NCBI RefSeq assembly: GCF_040459645.1
Contig: NZ_JARVHQ010000001.1
Coordinates: 3,224,001-3,288,000, forward strand
DNA from: Bacillus cereus group sp. RP43
GTDB taxonomy: Bacteria > Bacillota > Bacilli > Bacillales > Bacillaceae_G
DNA: 64,000 bases
Direction of reading: 5' to 3'
Position numbers and translations under genes: made by a program
Shown here: piece by piece, positions 36,625-44,752 of the stretch
How positions within the stretch are numbered: the first letter of the stretch is position 1
Layout: the number at the start of each line of letters is the position of its first letter
The notes under the pieces: model-generated
What the model was told of the DNA's origin: nothing
What the model saw: only the letters and a program-made list of their open reading frames with translations
Databases searched by the model: none

Positions 36625-37800
36625 CTACGATGCAAGTCCTTTTTTATTTTCTTCAGCAAGCTTTTCACTTTTTCTAAAGAAGAATAACGCAATAATATAC
36701 AGTAACGCTGTAAAACATCCTACTAAAACAAAACTATGAGACGTAGCAAATAACACTCCAGCTACTGCCGCTCCAATCATTTGGCCAATATACATAGAAG
36801 CATTAGCAAGAGCAGCCCCTGTTCCTCTTGCTATGCTAGATATGTTTTGTAAGTGTCCTATCATCAATACAAACAAAATTCCTGTTACAAAAAATAAAAT
36901 AAAGAAAAATAACTCGACAAATATAATGTTCTTTATATGGGGAAGTATTACATATAACACTGCTATTAATATAATTCCACCATAAAAAGAAATATTATAA
37001 CCGATTTTGTTTACGATCTTAGAACCAAAGATATTACCGGTTAGATTTCCTAATCCCAATATAAGCATAGCTGTGCCTACTTCACTAACCTGTAAACCAA
37101 ATTGAACTGAAAGCCATACGCCAAAGAATGAGAATGCTGCGAAATTACCAGTCTGAAAAATAAAATATGCAAAATAAGAGAGTGAAACCTTTGAATCTCT
37201 AAGTAATTGTTTATAGCGCTGTAAGATTGATTGTTTATTATCCTCTGTTTGAACAGGCTTTATTTCTGGTATAAAAACACCAATAGAAATAACAAGTAAT
37301 GCTGACAATATGCCAATGACAAAAAATGGTGTTGTATAATGTATTGTTGCTAAATAAGCTCCGATTGGTAGCCCAAGAATTTGAGCGACTGATAAACCCG
37401 CTGTTGCAATCCCAATTGCTTTCACAATTTGCTTCTTCTCTATAAGGAGCGGAATAGATGCCCACACTTGCGGGGATACAAACGCTGCACTTACCCCTGC
37501 TAAAAACCGAAAAATCAGCATCCATAAAAAACTGGGTGCAATTCCGCACAAAAACGTACTAATTGCGAAAAAGATCATGCCTAGTACCATTACTTTTTTT
37601 CTGTTTAATCCATCTGATATAGGACCAGCGATAAGCGCAAATCCAGCATAACCTAAAGCATATGAACTTACCATCCATCCTGACAATTCAGTTGAAACAT
37701 GATACACCTGTTGTAATGTCGGCAAAAGTGGTGAAATTAAGAAAGTATCTGTACCAATCATAAACATTATCGTAAAGAATACAGCTAGTACTCTTTTCAT
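36625..37800 (-). CDS. MFS transporter, drug/arabinose efflux type
   Basis: 391 residues with 12 membrane helices. The MFS signature lies between helices 2 and 3 (AGPISDGLNRKKVMVLGM), and motif C-like GLSVAQILGLPIGAYLA is in helix 5, indicating an antiporter. It resembles the YdhP/AraJ/Cml-type 12-helix efflux proteins. The substrate is unknown. It has a good AAGGAG site. A terminator separates it from the upstream aldo/keto reductase gene. Confidence 0.83.
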   Translation of the reverse strand: MKRVLAVFFTIMFMIGTDTFLISPLLPTLQQVYHVSTELSGWMVSSYALGYAGFALIAGPISDGLNRKKVMVLGMIFFAISTFLCGIAPSFLWMLIFRFLAGVSAAFVSPQVWASIPLLIEKKQIVKAIGIATAGLSVAQILGLPIGAYLATIHYTTPFFVIGILSALLVISIGVFIPEIKPVQTEDNKQSILQRYKQLLRDSKVSLSYFAYFIFQTGNFAAFSFFGVWLSVQFGLQVSEVGTAMLILGLGNLTGNIFGSKIVNKIGYNISFYGGIILIAVLYVILPHIKNIIFVELFFFILFFVTGILFVLMIGHLQNISSIARGTGAALANASMYIGQMIGAAVAGVLFATSHSFVLVGCFTALLYIIALFFFRKSEKLAEENKKGLAS

Positions 37801-37821
37801 TTAAACCTTCTCCTTTTATAT

Positions 37822-37848
37822 AAAAAGAGGGCACTATCCCTCTTTTTA
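37822..37848 (-). terminator. Terminator of the aldo/keto reductase gene
   Basis: AAAAAGAGGG and CCCTCTTTTT pair around six bases. Confidence 0.87.
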
Positions 37849-37849
37849 A

Positions 37850-38785
37850 CTAATCTTCTAATATAGATTGGATTTCTTTCATATCCTTCTCATTCAATGA
37901 AACGTCGACCGCTCTTACACTTTCTCTTATTTGCGCTGCTCGCTTCCCGCCAGGAATCACAGTATCAATTCCCTTTTTATTTAATAACCACGCTAACGCT
38001 AAATGAGACACTGCAATATTATTTTCTTCAGCTAAACCCTTTAACTTTTCAACTTTCTTAAAGTTACTCTTATATGTATTTTCTTCAAATAGATTTACAC
38101 TTTGGCGCCAATCGTCTTCGCTCAATTTGAAATCTTCTGTATATTTACCACCTAATATTCCAAAGGCAAGAGGTCCATACGGTATAAATGAAATCCCAGC
38201 TTCTATACAATACGGTAATAGTTCTTCCTCGGCAGTACGATCTAACATATTGTAAGGCGATTGTACAACATCTATATGACCATGTTGATTTGCTTCTTTT
38301 AATTGCTCTATGTTTACGTTGGATATTCCGATTGAACGGATTTTCCCTTCTTCTTTTAGGCGCGTAAGCTCTCCAATTGAATCTATGTAACTTGTTTCAG
38401 GATTTGTAAAGTGTAAATAATATAAATCAATATAATCAGTCTGTAATCTTCTTAAACTATTTTCCACAGCATTTCTTAAATAGCTTGGTTCATTATTAAT
38501 ATAAACCTCTCCATTTAATAACGGCTGTATTCCACCTTTTGTAGCAAGTACAAATTCGTGGCGTTTCTCCTTTAATACTTCTCCTACCAATTCCTCTGAT
38601 CTACCGAAACCGTATGAATCCGCTGTATCAAAAAATGTAATTCCTTGCTGAATAGCTTCTTCTATTAATCGTTTCCCTTCTTCCTCATTCACATCAGCGT
38701 ATAAATTATGTCCCCCTACAGCATTTGTTCCTAACCCCAACTTTGAAATATTTAGTCCTGCCTTTTGCAATTTTGTATACTTCAT
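37850..38785 (-). CDS. Aldo/keto reductase
   Basis: 311 residues, TIM barrel. The tetrad is visible: Asp and Tyr in FFDTADSYGFG, Lys in VLATKGG, His in LYYLHFTNP. Cofactor-binding end: VIPGGKRAAQI. It is of the general AKR5/AKR11-like NADPH reductases. It is divergent from the ArsR-like regulator gene with 108 bases between, and that gap carries a large inverted repeat, so regulation by the neighbour is likely. The inducer and substrate are unknown. Confidence 0.87.
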   Translation of the reverse strand: MKYTKLQKAGLNISKLGLGTNAVGGHNLYADVNEEEGKRLIEEAIQQGITFFDTADSYGFGRSEELVGEVLKEKRHEFVLATKGGIQPLLNGEVYINNEPSYLRNAVENSLRRLQTDYIDLYYLHFTNPETSYIDSIGELTRLKEEGKIRSIGISNVNIEQLKEANQHGHIDVVQSPYNMLDRTAEEELLPYCIEAGISFIPYGPLAFGILGGKYTEDFKLSEDDWRQSVNLFEENTYKSNFKKVEKLKGLAEENNIAVSHLALAWLLNKKGIDTVIPGGKRAAQIRESVRAVDVSLNEKDMKEIQSILED

Positions 38786-38798
38786 TTTTTATCCCCCT

Positions 38799-38840
38799 TA
38801 TATTTCTATTGTTCGAACATAATAGAACAATAGAAATATA
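38799..38840. promoter_or_regulatory. Perfect 16-bp inverted repeat between reductase and regulator
   Basis: TATATTTCTATTGTTC at 38799-38814 and its reverse complement at 38825-38840 are separated by ten bases. It lies midway between two divergent start codons and is the natural operator for the ArsR-like regulator. An inner GTTCGAAC palindrome overlaps the left arm. Confidence 0.75.
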
Positions 38841-38893
38841 CCACTTTGTATGTTATAGTGCAAATATCTTAACTTATACGAGCAGGTGGAAAA

Positions 38894-39202
38894 ATGCGTA
38901 CACTCTATCATCCGAACCGAGAGGAAATTCAATTCTCTTCAGTCTTATATGCACTTAGCGATCAAATCCGTTTACAAATTGTAAATATGTTACTTGAGAA
39001 AAATGAGCAATCTTGTGGATCATTAAACATCCCTATCGCGAAATCAACTTTATCTCATCATTTCAAAGTTTTACGTGAATCAGGTGTTATGTATACACGC
39101 CTTGAAGGAACACAACGTTTCATTTCAATTCGTGCAGAAGATTTAAATGCTCGATTCCCTGGTTTATTAGATGTTGTAATACATGCGACAGAACCATACT
39201 AA
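38894..39202 (+). CDS. ArsR-type winged-helix transcriptional regulator
   Basis: 102 residues. A compact winged helix-turn-helix: LYALSDQIRLQIVNMLLEKNE, the recognition part IPIAKSTLSHHFKVLRESGV, and the wing TRLEGTQRFISIR. The metal-binding ELCVCD motif of classical ArsR is not present; a single Cys lies in QSCGSL, so it may sense a redox or organic signal. It most likely controls the divergent aldo/keto reductase and itself through the inverted repeat. Confidence 0.88.
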   Translation: MRTLYHPNREEIQFSSVLYALSDQIRLQIVNMLLEKNEQSCGSLNIPIAKSTLSHHFKVLRESGVMYTRLEGTQRFISIRAEDLNARFPGLLDVVIHATEPY

Positions 39203-39234
39203 AAAACATCTCATATGAATATGAGATGTTTTTT
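39201..39234. terminator. Bidirectional terminator after the regulator
   Basis: AAAAAACATCTCATAT and its complement pair around two bases, between convergent genes. Confidence 0.9.
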
Positions 39235-39242
39235 AGTAATTA

Positions 39243-40193
39243 CTATTCTTTTAATAAATCTATTAATCCATTTCCTTCAGATGTACGCTCATATCCTAAA
39301 GGTACGGTTCTTTTAATTAGTTGCGCATATATTTCCGGTTCTGATAGCTTTCTACCATACTCTCTCTCACACTGCTTAATAAGAAGTGCTAATGCTCCAG
39401 CTACATGCGGCGTCGCCATTGAAGTACCACTTAATACCGCATATTTCCCTCCTGGATACGTAGATAGTATTTCATCACCTGGCGCTACTAAATCAATTTC
39501 TTGATTTGAATTACTAAAACATGCAATTTTCCGCTCTAAATTGACAGCACCAACTTCAATTACTTCAGCATAAGCACCTGGGAAATCTAGTTCCTCCGTA
39601 TTATCATTACAATCTCCATCATTTCCTGCAGCACATACAACGAGAACATCTTGATTTACTGCATTTTGAATAGCTTCATGTAATTCCGGAATGTCTTGCG
39701 GACCACCAAGTGACATCGAAATAACTCTGACTTCTTCTTTATTAGGTCCTCTCCAATTTACAGCGTAATGAATCGCCTCAATAATTTGCTCATAGCTTCC
39801 AGAACCATCTCCCGCTAATACTTTTAAAACTAGCATTTTAGCAAGTGGTGCTACACCTAATACACCCACTCCATTTTCAGTGGCCGCGATTGTCCCCGCT
39901 ACATGAGTACCATGCCCATTATTATCAAGATAAATTTTCGGATCCCCTTCATAATCTTTCGTAAAATTTCTCCCACCAATAATACGATCTTTTAAATCTA
40001 CATGACTTACATCACAACCTGTATCTAAAACGGCAACGACAATATCTTTCCCTTTCGCACTCTTTTCCCATACTTCTGGAGCATGAATCAATTGTACACC
40101 TGGTGGAATTTCGTTTACTTGTTCGACCACTTTATTTACAGTGAACGGAATTAATTTAATGCCTTTTTGTTTATTCGCTGTACTACTATTCAT
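39243..40193 (-). CDS. ispA: Intracellular subtilisin-like serine protease (ISP)
   Basis: 316 residues. Catalytic triad: Asp in VAVLDTGCDVSH, His in NGHGTHVAGTIA, Ser in SGTSMATPHVAGA. No signal peptide. The N-terminus begins with a short extension carrying LIPF (GIKLIPFTV), the LIPY/F motif that blocks the active site in intracellular subtilisins until it is removed. The enzyme degrades cytoplasmic proteins in stationary phase and sporulation. The start has AGGAGGG. It is transcribed alone. Confidence 0.92.
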   Translation of the reverse strand: MNSSTANKQKGIKLIPFTVNKVVEQVNEIPPGVQLIHAPEVWEKSAKGKDIVVAVLDTGCDVSHVDLKDRIIGGRNFTKDYEGDPKIYLDNNGHGTHVAGTIAATENGVGVLGVAPLAKMLVLKVLAGDGSGSYEQIIEAIHYAVNWRGPNKEEVRVISMSLGGPQDIPELHEAIQNAVNQDVLVVCAAGNDGDCNDNTEELDFPGAYAEVIEVGAVNLERKIACFSNSNQEIDLVAPGDEILSTYPGGKYAVLSGTSMATPHVAGALALLIKQCEREYGRKLSEPEIYAQLIKRTVPLGYERTSEGNGLIDLLKE

Positions 40194-40310
40194 CGTAATC
40201 CCTCCTGAAAATGTATTATTTTCATTTCAGACCACTATTGAATACGTTTAGTTTTAACATTCGTTTTATTCGTTCCATTTCCCTTCCTCTCAAATGTTTC
40301 TCAACAAACA

Positions 40311-40346
40311 AAATAAAAGGACCCATTAAATGGTCCTTTTATTTTT
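40311..40346 (-). terminator. Terminator presumably belonging to the abrB-like gene
   Basis: AATAAAAGGACC and GGTCCTTTTATT form a 12-bp stem with flanking A/T runs. It lies 183 bases after the abrB-like stop, on the far side of the bcr1-like element. Confidence 0.8.
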
Positions 40347-40366
40347 CAGTTTTTCAAAAGAATAAT

Positions 40367-40522
40367 ATAAAGTGAAACTATAATCAGTGGGGGTGTTCAT
40401 CCCCCACTGATTATTAGCCCTCACCAATCAGGCGTTTACGGGCAGCAGGGCTTCCACCTAACTTCTTTGCTTCAGCCGAGTTTTGAGGTGGAAGTTTTAC
40501 TGCCCACAAGTAGCGGGATAAA
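40367..40522 (-). mobile_element. bcr1-like short mobile repeat (about 150 bp)
   Basis: A GC-richer 146-base block (40372-40517) is bracketed by direct repeats ATAAA (40367-40371 and 40518-40522; TTTAT on the minus strand), the target motif described for the B. cereus group repeat bcr1, which is about 155 bp. It folds strongly: CTTCCACCT/AGGTGGAAG (40451-40459/40486-40494) nested in GGGCAG/CTGCCC (40440-40445/40500-40505), and an end hairpin with 14-bp arms (40380-40393/40401-40414). It encodes no protein of its own. A 34-codon minus-strand open frame ending ARKRLIGEG is probably incidental. The rest of the 335-base gap holds only a terminator and the ispA leader. Confidence 0.65.
40380..40414. 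repeat. 14-bp-arm hairpin at one end of the bcr1-like element
   Basis: ATAATCAGTGGGGG and CCCCCACTGATTAT flank a 7-base loop. There is no T tail on either side, so this is not a normal terminator. Confidence 0.9.
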
Positions 40523-40528
40523 TTAAGA

Positions 40529-40816
40529 CTAAATCTCACTCTTTTTCAAAAACTGCTCAATTTCTTTTATTACATGTTTTGCGCCTTCTATACTAACAGT
40601 AATGTTTCCATTTGCTAATGAAATATTTTGGTCTGAAACATCACCTGTTATTTGACAAGCATTGTAAGGTTGATATTTTTGTAAAATGACTTTGTCTTCT
40701 TCTACAAAAATTTCAAGTGGTGATTTGATCTGTATTCCTAATACATCTCGTAATTCTTTAGGAATAACTATCCGTCCCAATTCATCTACTTTTCGAATAA
40801 TTCCTGTCGCTTTCAT
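40529..40816 (-). CDS. AbrB/SpoVT-family transition-state regulator
   Basis: 95 residues. The N-terminal swapped-hairpin DNA-binding domain is complete: KATGIIRKVDELGRIVIPKELRDVLGI, with the Arg residues that contact DNA. The C-terminal multimerisation part contains a CQITGDVSDQN segment, as in AbrB. It is a paralogue of AbrB (Abh/AbrB2-like), controlling post-exponential genes. Start: ATG after AGGGGGG. The bcr1-like element is inserted between its stop codon and its probable terminator and is therefore likely transcribed with it. Confidence 0.9.
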   Translation of the reverse strand: MKATGIIRKVDELGRIVIPKELRDVLGIQIKSPLEIFVEEDKVILQKYQPYNACQITGDVSDQNISLANGNITVSIEGAKHVIKEIEQFLKKSEI

Positions 40817-40935
40817 GTTACTCCCCCCTTACTCTCTATTATTTTTTTCACCTCGCTATGTTCATTTTATCACTATATATTTGGTAATGGCTTACTCTTT
40901 TTAGAAAATATAGTACAAAAGTTAAAAAAACACAT

Positions 40936-42816
40936 TTAACGAATATTCAATCTTTCTTTCAATTGTTTTAAATAACGAGCTCGTATAGTGACGAAATACA
41001 AAACTTGAATACTTACAAAAATACTTAATACAATCGTATTCTCTTTAAACAGTGAGTACTCAAACATCTGTCCTAACGCAGTTAACGCTACTGCCCCATG
41101 TAATGTTGCAACACCTATCGGAACGAAGAATAAAAGTGCCAATCGGATTGTAACTGCTTTCGATAATTCCCCACTCGTTAAGCCAACTTTTCGAATCATT
41201 TCAAATAAACGAGTATCATCCTCCAAATCTGAAAATAAACGGAAGTAAAGGAAGCTTCCTGCACATACGAAAAATACAATACCAATAAAGAAACCTACAA
41301 ATAAAATTGGTCCTGCGATTTGTAAACTTTGGTGTTGTTCGTACTCTTCTGCACTAAACGTTGCATGTTCTTGATAAGGCTTCATCTGATGAGTTAGTTC
41401 TTTACCCACCTCAATTTCATCTTTCGTTCCGTCTGTTTTGTACACATAATCTTTTTCCTCTTTAAATCCATCTTGTAATGCATCATATTGATTATTAGAG
41501 ATTACATAAACGTTACCTCTTAGTATTTTACTTAATGAAGAGGTATTTACTTTTTTCACATGTAAAGGTTCATTCATGTTTGGTAAAGTAATTTCTTTTC
41601 TTTCTTTCATCGGTGGTCCTGGTATTTCGACTGACAAAAATAAAGCCTTTTTATTTGATACGGCGTTAAATGCTTCTCCTGTTAACGTTGCATATTCCTT
41701 ATAATCTGATTCTTTTATAAAAATGGCGTTTCTTAATGACTGCTCCTCCGTTTTCTTAGATGAAATATTAGTTTTTGAAGCTACTATATTATGTTTTTTT
41801 AGTCCCTCATCAATTATCTTCAGATGCTGTGATTCATTACTATTCCCTTGGTTAGAGTGGTAATGAAACGCAATTGGTCTCTCCATAATCCCTTTCGTCA
41901 TTGATGTAAAGCCAACTAATGTACCTATTGCCGAAAATGCTACAGTTGAAATTATCGTTACAATAAAGAACATTCTTGCGTTATCTCTCATACGGTACGC
42001 TAAATCTGACAACGTAATAATATTTGTCTGTGTCCAATAGAAACGTTTACTTTTTTTACATAGCCGAATAATAAAGACACTCAACTGCTTGTACAGCAAA
42101 TACGTACCGATAATGACTACCGTTGTAACTGGAATCATCATCACAAATACCATAGCACCATGTGACATAAGAGCGCCTGTATAACCAGCACTAAGCAATA
42201 CTACTGCTAATATAGAAGAAATAATTGATGCTTTCGGTTCTGGCTTCGCCTCTGCTGATCCTCTAAACAATTTCATAATATTATTTTTACGAACCATTCC
42301 AGCACTAAATAATGAAATGATCATAAATAATATAAAAAACATAATACTCGTTACAACAACTGCTTTCATTGGTATGTAATAGGATAAGGAAATATCTAGT
42401 TTTAATATCATTGGAGCTACAAAAATTAATACTCCTGAAAACAACATACCTGAAAGAATCCCGAAAATAATTGCCCCTATTCCAATCATAATATTTTCAA
42501 AGAAGATAAGACGCTTTAATTGATATTTCGTCATACCAAGCATCATTAAAATTCCTAGTTCACGCTTTCTCGTTTTTAAAAACATTCCCATTGAATATAA
42601 AATAAAAAAGAATGTAAATACGTAAATAATAGACTGTGCAAACGACATACTTACAAATACATACTTTCCTAATTCTCCTGCACTTAATGCCGGATGAAAC
42701 GCAAAAAATGAATATACAAAAAAAGCCATAATAGCAAATGCACTACTCAAAAAATATGCTGAATATGTCCGTCTATTTCGCGTTACATTCCGATATGCGA
42801 GTTCTCTAATGTTCAT
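40936..42816 (-). CDS. BceB-type FtsX-like ABC permease without an adjacent ATPase
   Basis: 626 residues, ten predicted membrane helices and a large extracellular loop of about 200 residues between helices 7 and 8, the plan of BceB/YxdM peptide-resistance permeases. The start (MNIRELAYRNVTRNRRTYSAYFLSSAFAIM) and the MKGIMERP-like loop entry agree. These permeases sense or extrude antimicrobial peptides such as bacitracin together with a BceA ATPase and a histidine kinase. Here no ATPase or kinase gene lies on either side, so it is either an orphan or works with a distant partner. Confidence 0.82.
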   Translation of the reverse strand: MNIRELAYRNVTRNRRTYSAYFLSSAFAIMAFFVYSFFAFHPALSAGELGKYVFVSMSFAQSIIYVFTFFFILYSMGMFLKTRKRELGILMMLGMTKYQLKRLIFFENIMIGIGAIIFGILSGMLFSGVLIFVAPMILKLDISLSYYIPMKAVVVTSIMFFILFMIISLFSAGMVRKNNIMKLFRGSAEAKPEPKASIISSILAVVLLSAGYTGALMSHGAMVFVMMIPVTTVVIIGTYLLYKQLSVFIIRLCKKSKRFYWTQTNIITLSDLAYRMRDNARMFFIVTIISTVAFSAIGTLVGFTSMTKGIMERPIAFHYHSNQGNSNESQHLKIIDEGLKKHNIVASKTNISSKKTEEQSLRNAIFIKESDYKEYATLTGEAFNAVSNKKALFLSVEIPGPPMKERKEITLPNMNEPLHVKKVNTSSLSKILRGNVYVISNNQYDALQDGFKEEKDYVYKTDGTKDEIEVGKELTHQMKPYQEHATFSAEEYEQHQSLQIAGPILFVGFFIGIVFFVCAGSFLYFRLFSDLEDDTRLFEMIRKVGLTSGELSKAVTIRLALLFFVPIGVATLHGAVALTALGQMFEYSLFKENTIVLSIFVSIQVLYFVTIRARYLKQLKERLNIR

Positions 42817-42924
42817 ATTACTTCTCCGCCCTTCTACTAACTATGCTTTTATAGTAATAAAGTAGGGAAATACCTTCCATCGATTCAAATGACAAAAACC
42901 TTACATTTTTGAAAGGTAAAAAAA

Positions 42925-42953
42925 TTGCTTAAACGAAGCGGTTTCATTATAAT
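42925..42953 (+). promoter_or_regulatory. Sigma-A promoter of nadE
   Basis: TTGCTT, 17 bases, TATAAT. The start of transcription would be near 42960, giving a leader of about 130 bases before nadE. Confidence 0.7.
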
Positions 42954-43093
42954 GACTACATTCATATTCATACACACATCCTATTGTATATTCGTTAGTT
43001 TTGCGAAATAATAAAGGATAGAAGTATGTACCAATATATATATACATAAAATTTTTTTATTTACCGCTTTAATATGAATAGGAGGAAAACATA

Positions 43094-43912
43094 ATGACAT
43101 TACAAGAACAGATTATGAAAGCATTACATGTTCAGCCTGTAATTGATCCGAAAGTAGAAATTCGTAAACGAGTTGATTTCTTAAAAGATTATGTGAAAAA
43201 AACAGGTGCGAAAGGATTTGTACTTGGAATTAGCGGCGGCCAAGACTCTACATTAGCAGGACGCTTAGCACAGCTTGCAGTTGAAGAAATTCGTAACGAA
43301 GGTGGTAACGCAACGTTTATCGCTGTACGTCTTCCTTACAAAGTGCAAAAGGATGAAGATGACGCACAATTAGCATTACAATTTATTCAAGCTGATCAAT
43401 CAACTGCATTTGATATCGCTTCAACCGTTGATGCTTTTTCAAATCAATACGAGAACTTATTAGGTGAATCATTAACTGATTTCAATAAAGGTAACGTGAA
43501 AGCTCGTATCCGTATGGTTACACAATATGCAATTGGTGGACAAAAAGGTCTACTTGTTATCGGAACAGATCATGCCGCAGAAGCTGTAACAGGATTCTTT
43601 ACAAAATTCGGAGATGGTGGTGCAGATTTATTACCATTAACAGGATTAACGAAGCGCCAAGGACGTGCTTTATTACAAGAGTTAGGTGCAGATGAGCGAC
43701 TTTACTTAAAAATGCCAACAGCTGATTTATTAGATGAAAAGCCAGGTCAAGCTGATGAAACAGAATTAGGCATTACTTACGATCAATTAGATGATTATTT
43801 AGAAGGTAAATCAGTTCCAGCTGACGTTGCAGAAAAAATCGAAAAGCGTTACACAGTGAGTGAACATAAAAGACAAGTACCAGCGTCAATGTTTGATGAT
43901 TGGTGGAAATAG
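43094..43912 (+). CDS. nadE: NH3-dependent NAD+ synthetase
   Basis: 272 residues, the exact length of the Bacillus enzyme. The ATP-pyrophosphatase P-loop is [13 protein letters not shown], with [17 protein letters not shown], and the C-terminal catalytic lid region [22 protein letters not shown] is present. There is no N-terminal glutaminase domain, so it uses free ammonia. It makes NAD+ from deamido-NAD+ and ATP in the cytoplasm; essential in many bacilli and needed for spore outgrowth. AGGAGG precedes the ATG. Confidence 0.96.
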   Translation: MTLQEQIMKALHVQPVIDPKVEIRKRVDFLKDYVKKTGAKGFVLGISGGQDSTLAGRLAQLAVEEIRNEGGNATFIAVRLPYKVQKDEDDAQLALQFIQADQSTAFDIASTVDAFSNQYENLLGESLTDFNKGNVKARIRMVTQYAIGGQKGLLVIGTDHAAEAVTGFFTKFGDGGADLLPLTGLTKRQGRALLQELGADERLYLKMPTADLLDEKPGQADETELGITYDQLDDYLEGKSVPADVAEKIEKRYTVSEHKRQVPASMFDDWWK

Positions 43913-43917
43913 AACAT

Positions 43918-43949
43918 AAAAAAGAAGCTAATTTTTTAGCTTCTTTTTT
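43918..43949. terminator. Bidirectional terminator after nadE
   Basis: AAAAAAGAAGCTAA and its complement pair around four bases. Confidence 0.9.
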
Positions 43950-43954
43950 ATATG

Positions 43955-44416
43955 TTAGCGATATACCCCTACTCTTTTCTCCAATAAATCTTGCAAGCAA
44001 TCTTCATGTTGTTTACAAAATAACGGAGGCATTTTGTCTAATGGGAAAAATTTCAAATCTAACGTTTCATCACCGTCTATTTTTTTATTCCCTCCAATTA
44101 TTGAGCATGAAAAGCACATCACAATTGTCTGTGCTTTATCTCCATTTGGATATGTTTGAAAATATTTTGTATACACTCCAATAAGCTCATGTATTTCTAC
44201 ATCATACCCAGTTTCTTCTTTAATTTCTCGAATCGCAGTTTCTGCCGCAGATTCCCCGATTTCCATTGCACCGCCCGGAAATCCCCAAGTATTAAAGTCT
44301 CCTCTTTTTTGCAGAAGCACTTCACCAAGTTCATTAAATAAACAACCACCTGCAAAATTTAAAATAACATAATCATGCCCTATTTTTTCACGTAATTCCT
44401 TTATATAATTCGCCAT
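43955..44416 (-). CDS. Nudix hydrolase
   Basis: 153 residues from the ATG at 44416 with AAGGAG upstream. A complete Nudix box is present, GESAAETAIREIKEETGY, at about residues 60-77 after the GFPGGAMEI lead. It hydrolyses a nucleoside diphosphate linked to another group; the substrate is unknown. The DUF4083-like gene lies 27 bases upstream on the same strand. Confidence 0.87.
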   Translation of the reverse strand: MANYIKELREKIGHDYVILNFAGGCLFNELGEVLLQKRGDFNTWGFPGGAMEIGESAAETAIREIKEETGYDVEIHELIGVYTKYFQTYPNGDKAQTIVMCFSCSIIGGNKKIDGDETLDLKFFPLDKMPPLFCKQHEDCLQDLLEKRVGVYR

Positions 44417-44443
44417 TTCCTTCTCCTTTTTATACATCTTCCA

Positions 44444-44644
44444 TCATTCTTTTTTATCTTTTTCAAGCAATTCAATAATCCGATCTAACTTCTGATTCAT
44501 ATTGATCACATGTTGTTTTTTCATAGTGTTGTTTTGCAATAATCTTTTAATGAACAGAGTAAATGATACAAAAAACAAAACGATAAGTCCGATTACTAAA
44601 CAAGTATATATCAATGTAAATATATTATTTTCGAACAAATTCAT
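44444..44644 (-). CDS. Small membrane protein, DUF4083-like
   Basis: 66 residues with one membrane helix near the N-terminus (IFTLIYTCLVIGLIVLFFVSF) and a charged coiled tail ending in DRIIELLEKDKKE. This layout is that of the short DUF4083 proteins of Bacillus, of unknown function. It is followed after 27 bases by the Nudix gene, so the two are probably one transcript. Confidence 0.65.
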   Translation of the reverse strand: MNLFENNIFTLIYTCLVIGLIVLFFVSFTLFIKRLLQNNTMKKQHVINMNQKLDRIIELLEKDKKE

Positions 44645-44719
44645 TCAGCTTTCACATCCTCTATTTTCAATTATTTTATCACACAATTCAAAACAGTCAA
44701 TACAATGATTATAAAACGC

Positions 44720-44750
44720 AAAAAGAGCACCTTTTAAAGATGCTCTTTTT
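44720..44750 (-). terminator. Terminator of the transglutaminase-like gene
   Basis: AAAAAGAGCA and TGCTCTTTTT pair with an 11-base imperfect loop. Confidence 0.8.
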
Positions 44751-44752
44751 CA

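Noticed and set aside
40380..40414. The 14-bp-arm hairpin read as an intrinsic terminator
   Set aside because: No run of T follows on either strand; it is better explained as one end of the bcr1-like element.
40415..40516. The minus-strand 34-codon frame in the bcr1-like block as a gene or transposase remnant
   Set aside because: It has no start codon with a ribosome site, and I recognise no family. The conserved feature is the RNA-type folding, though an IS200/IS605-derived origin is not excluded.
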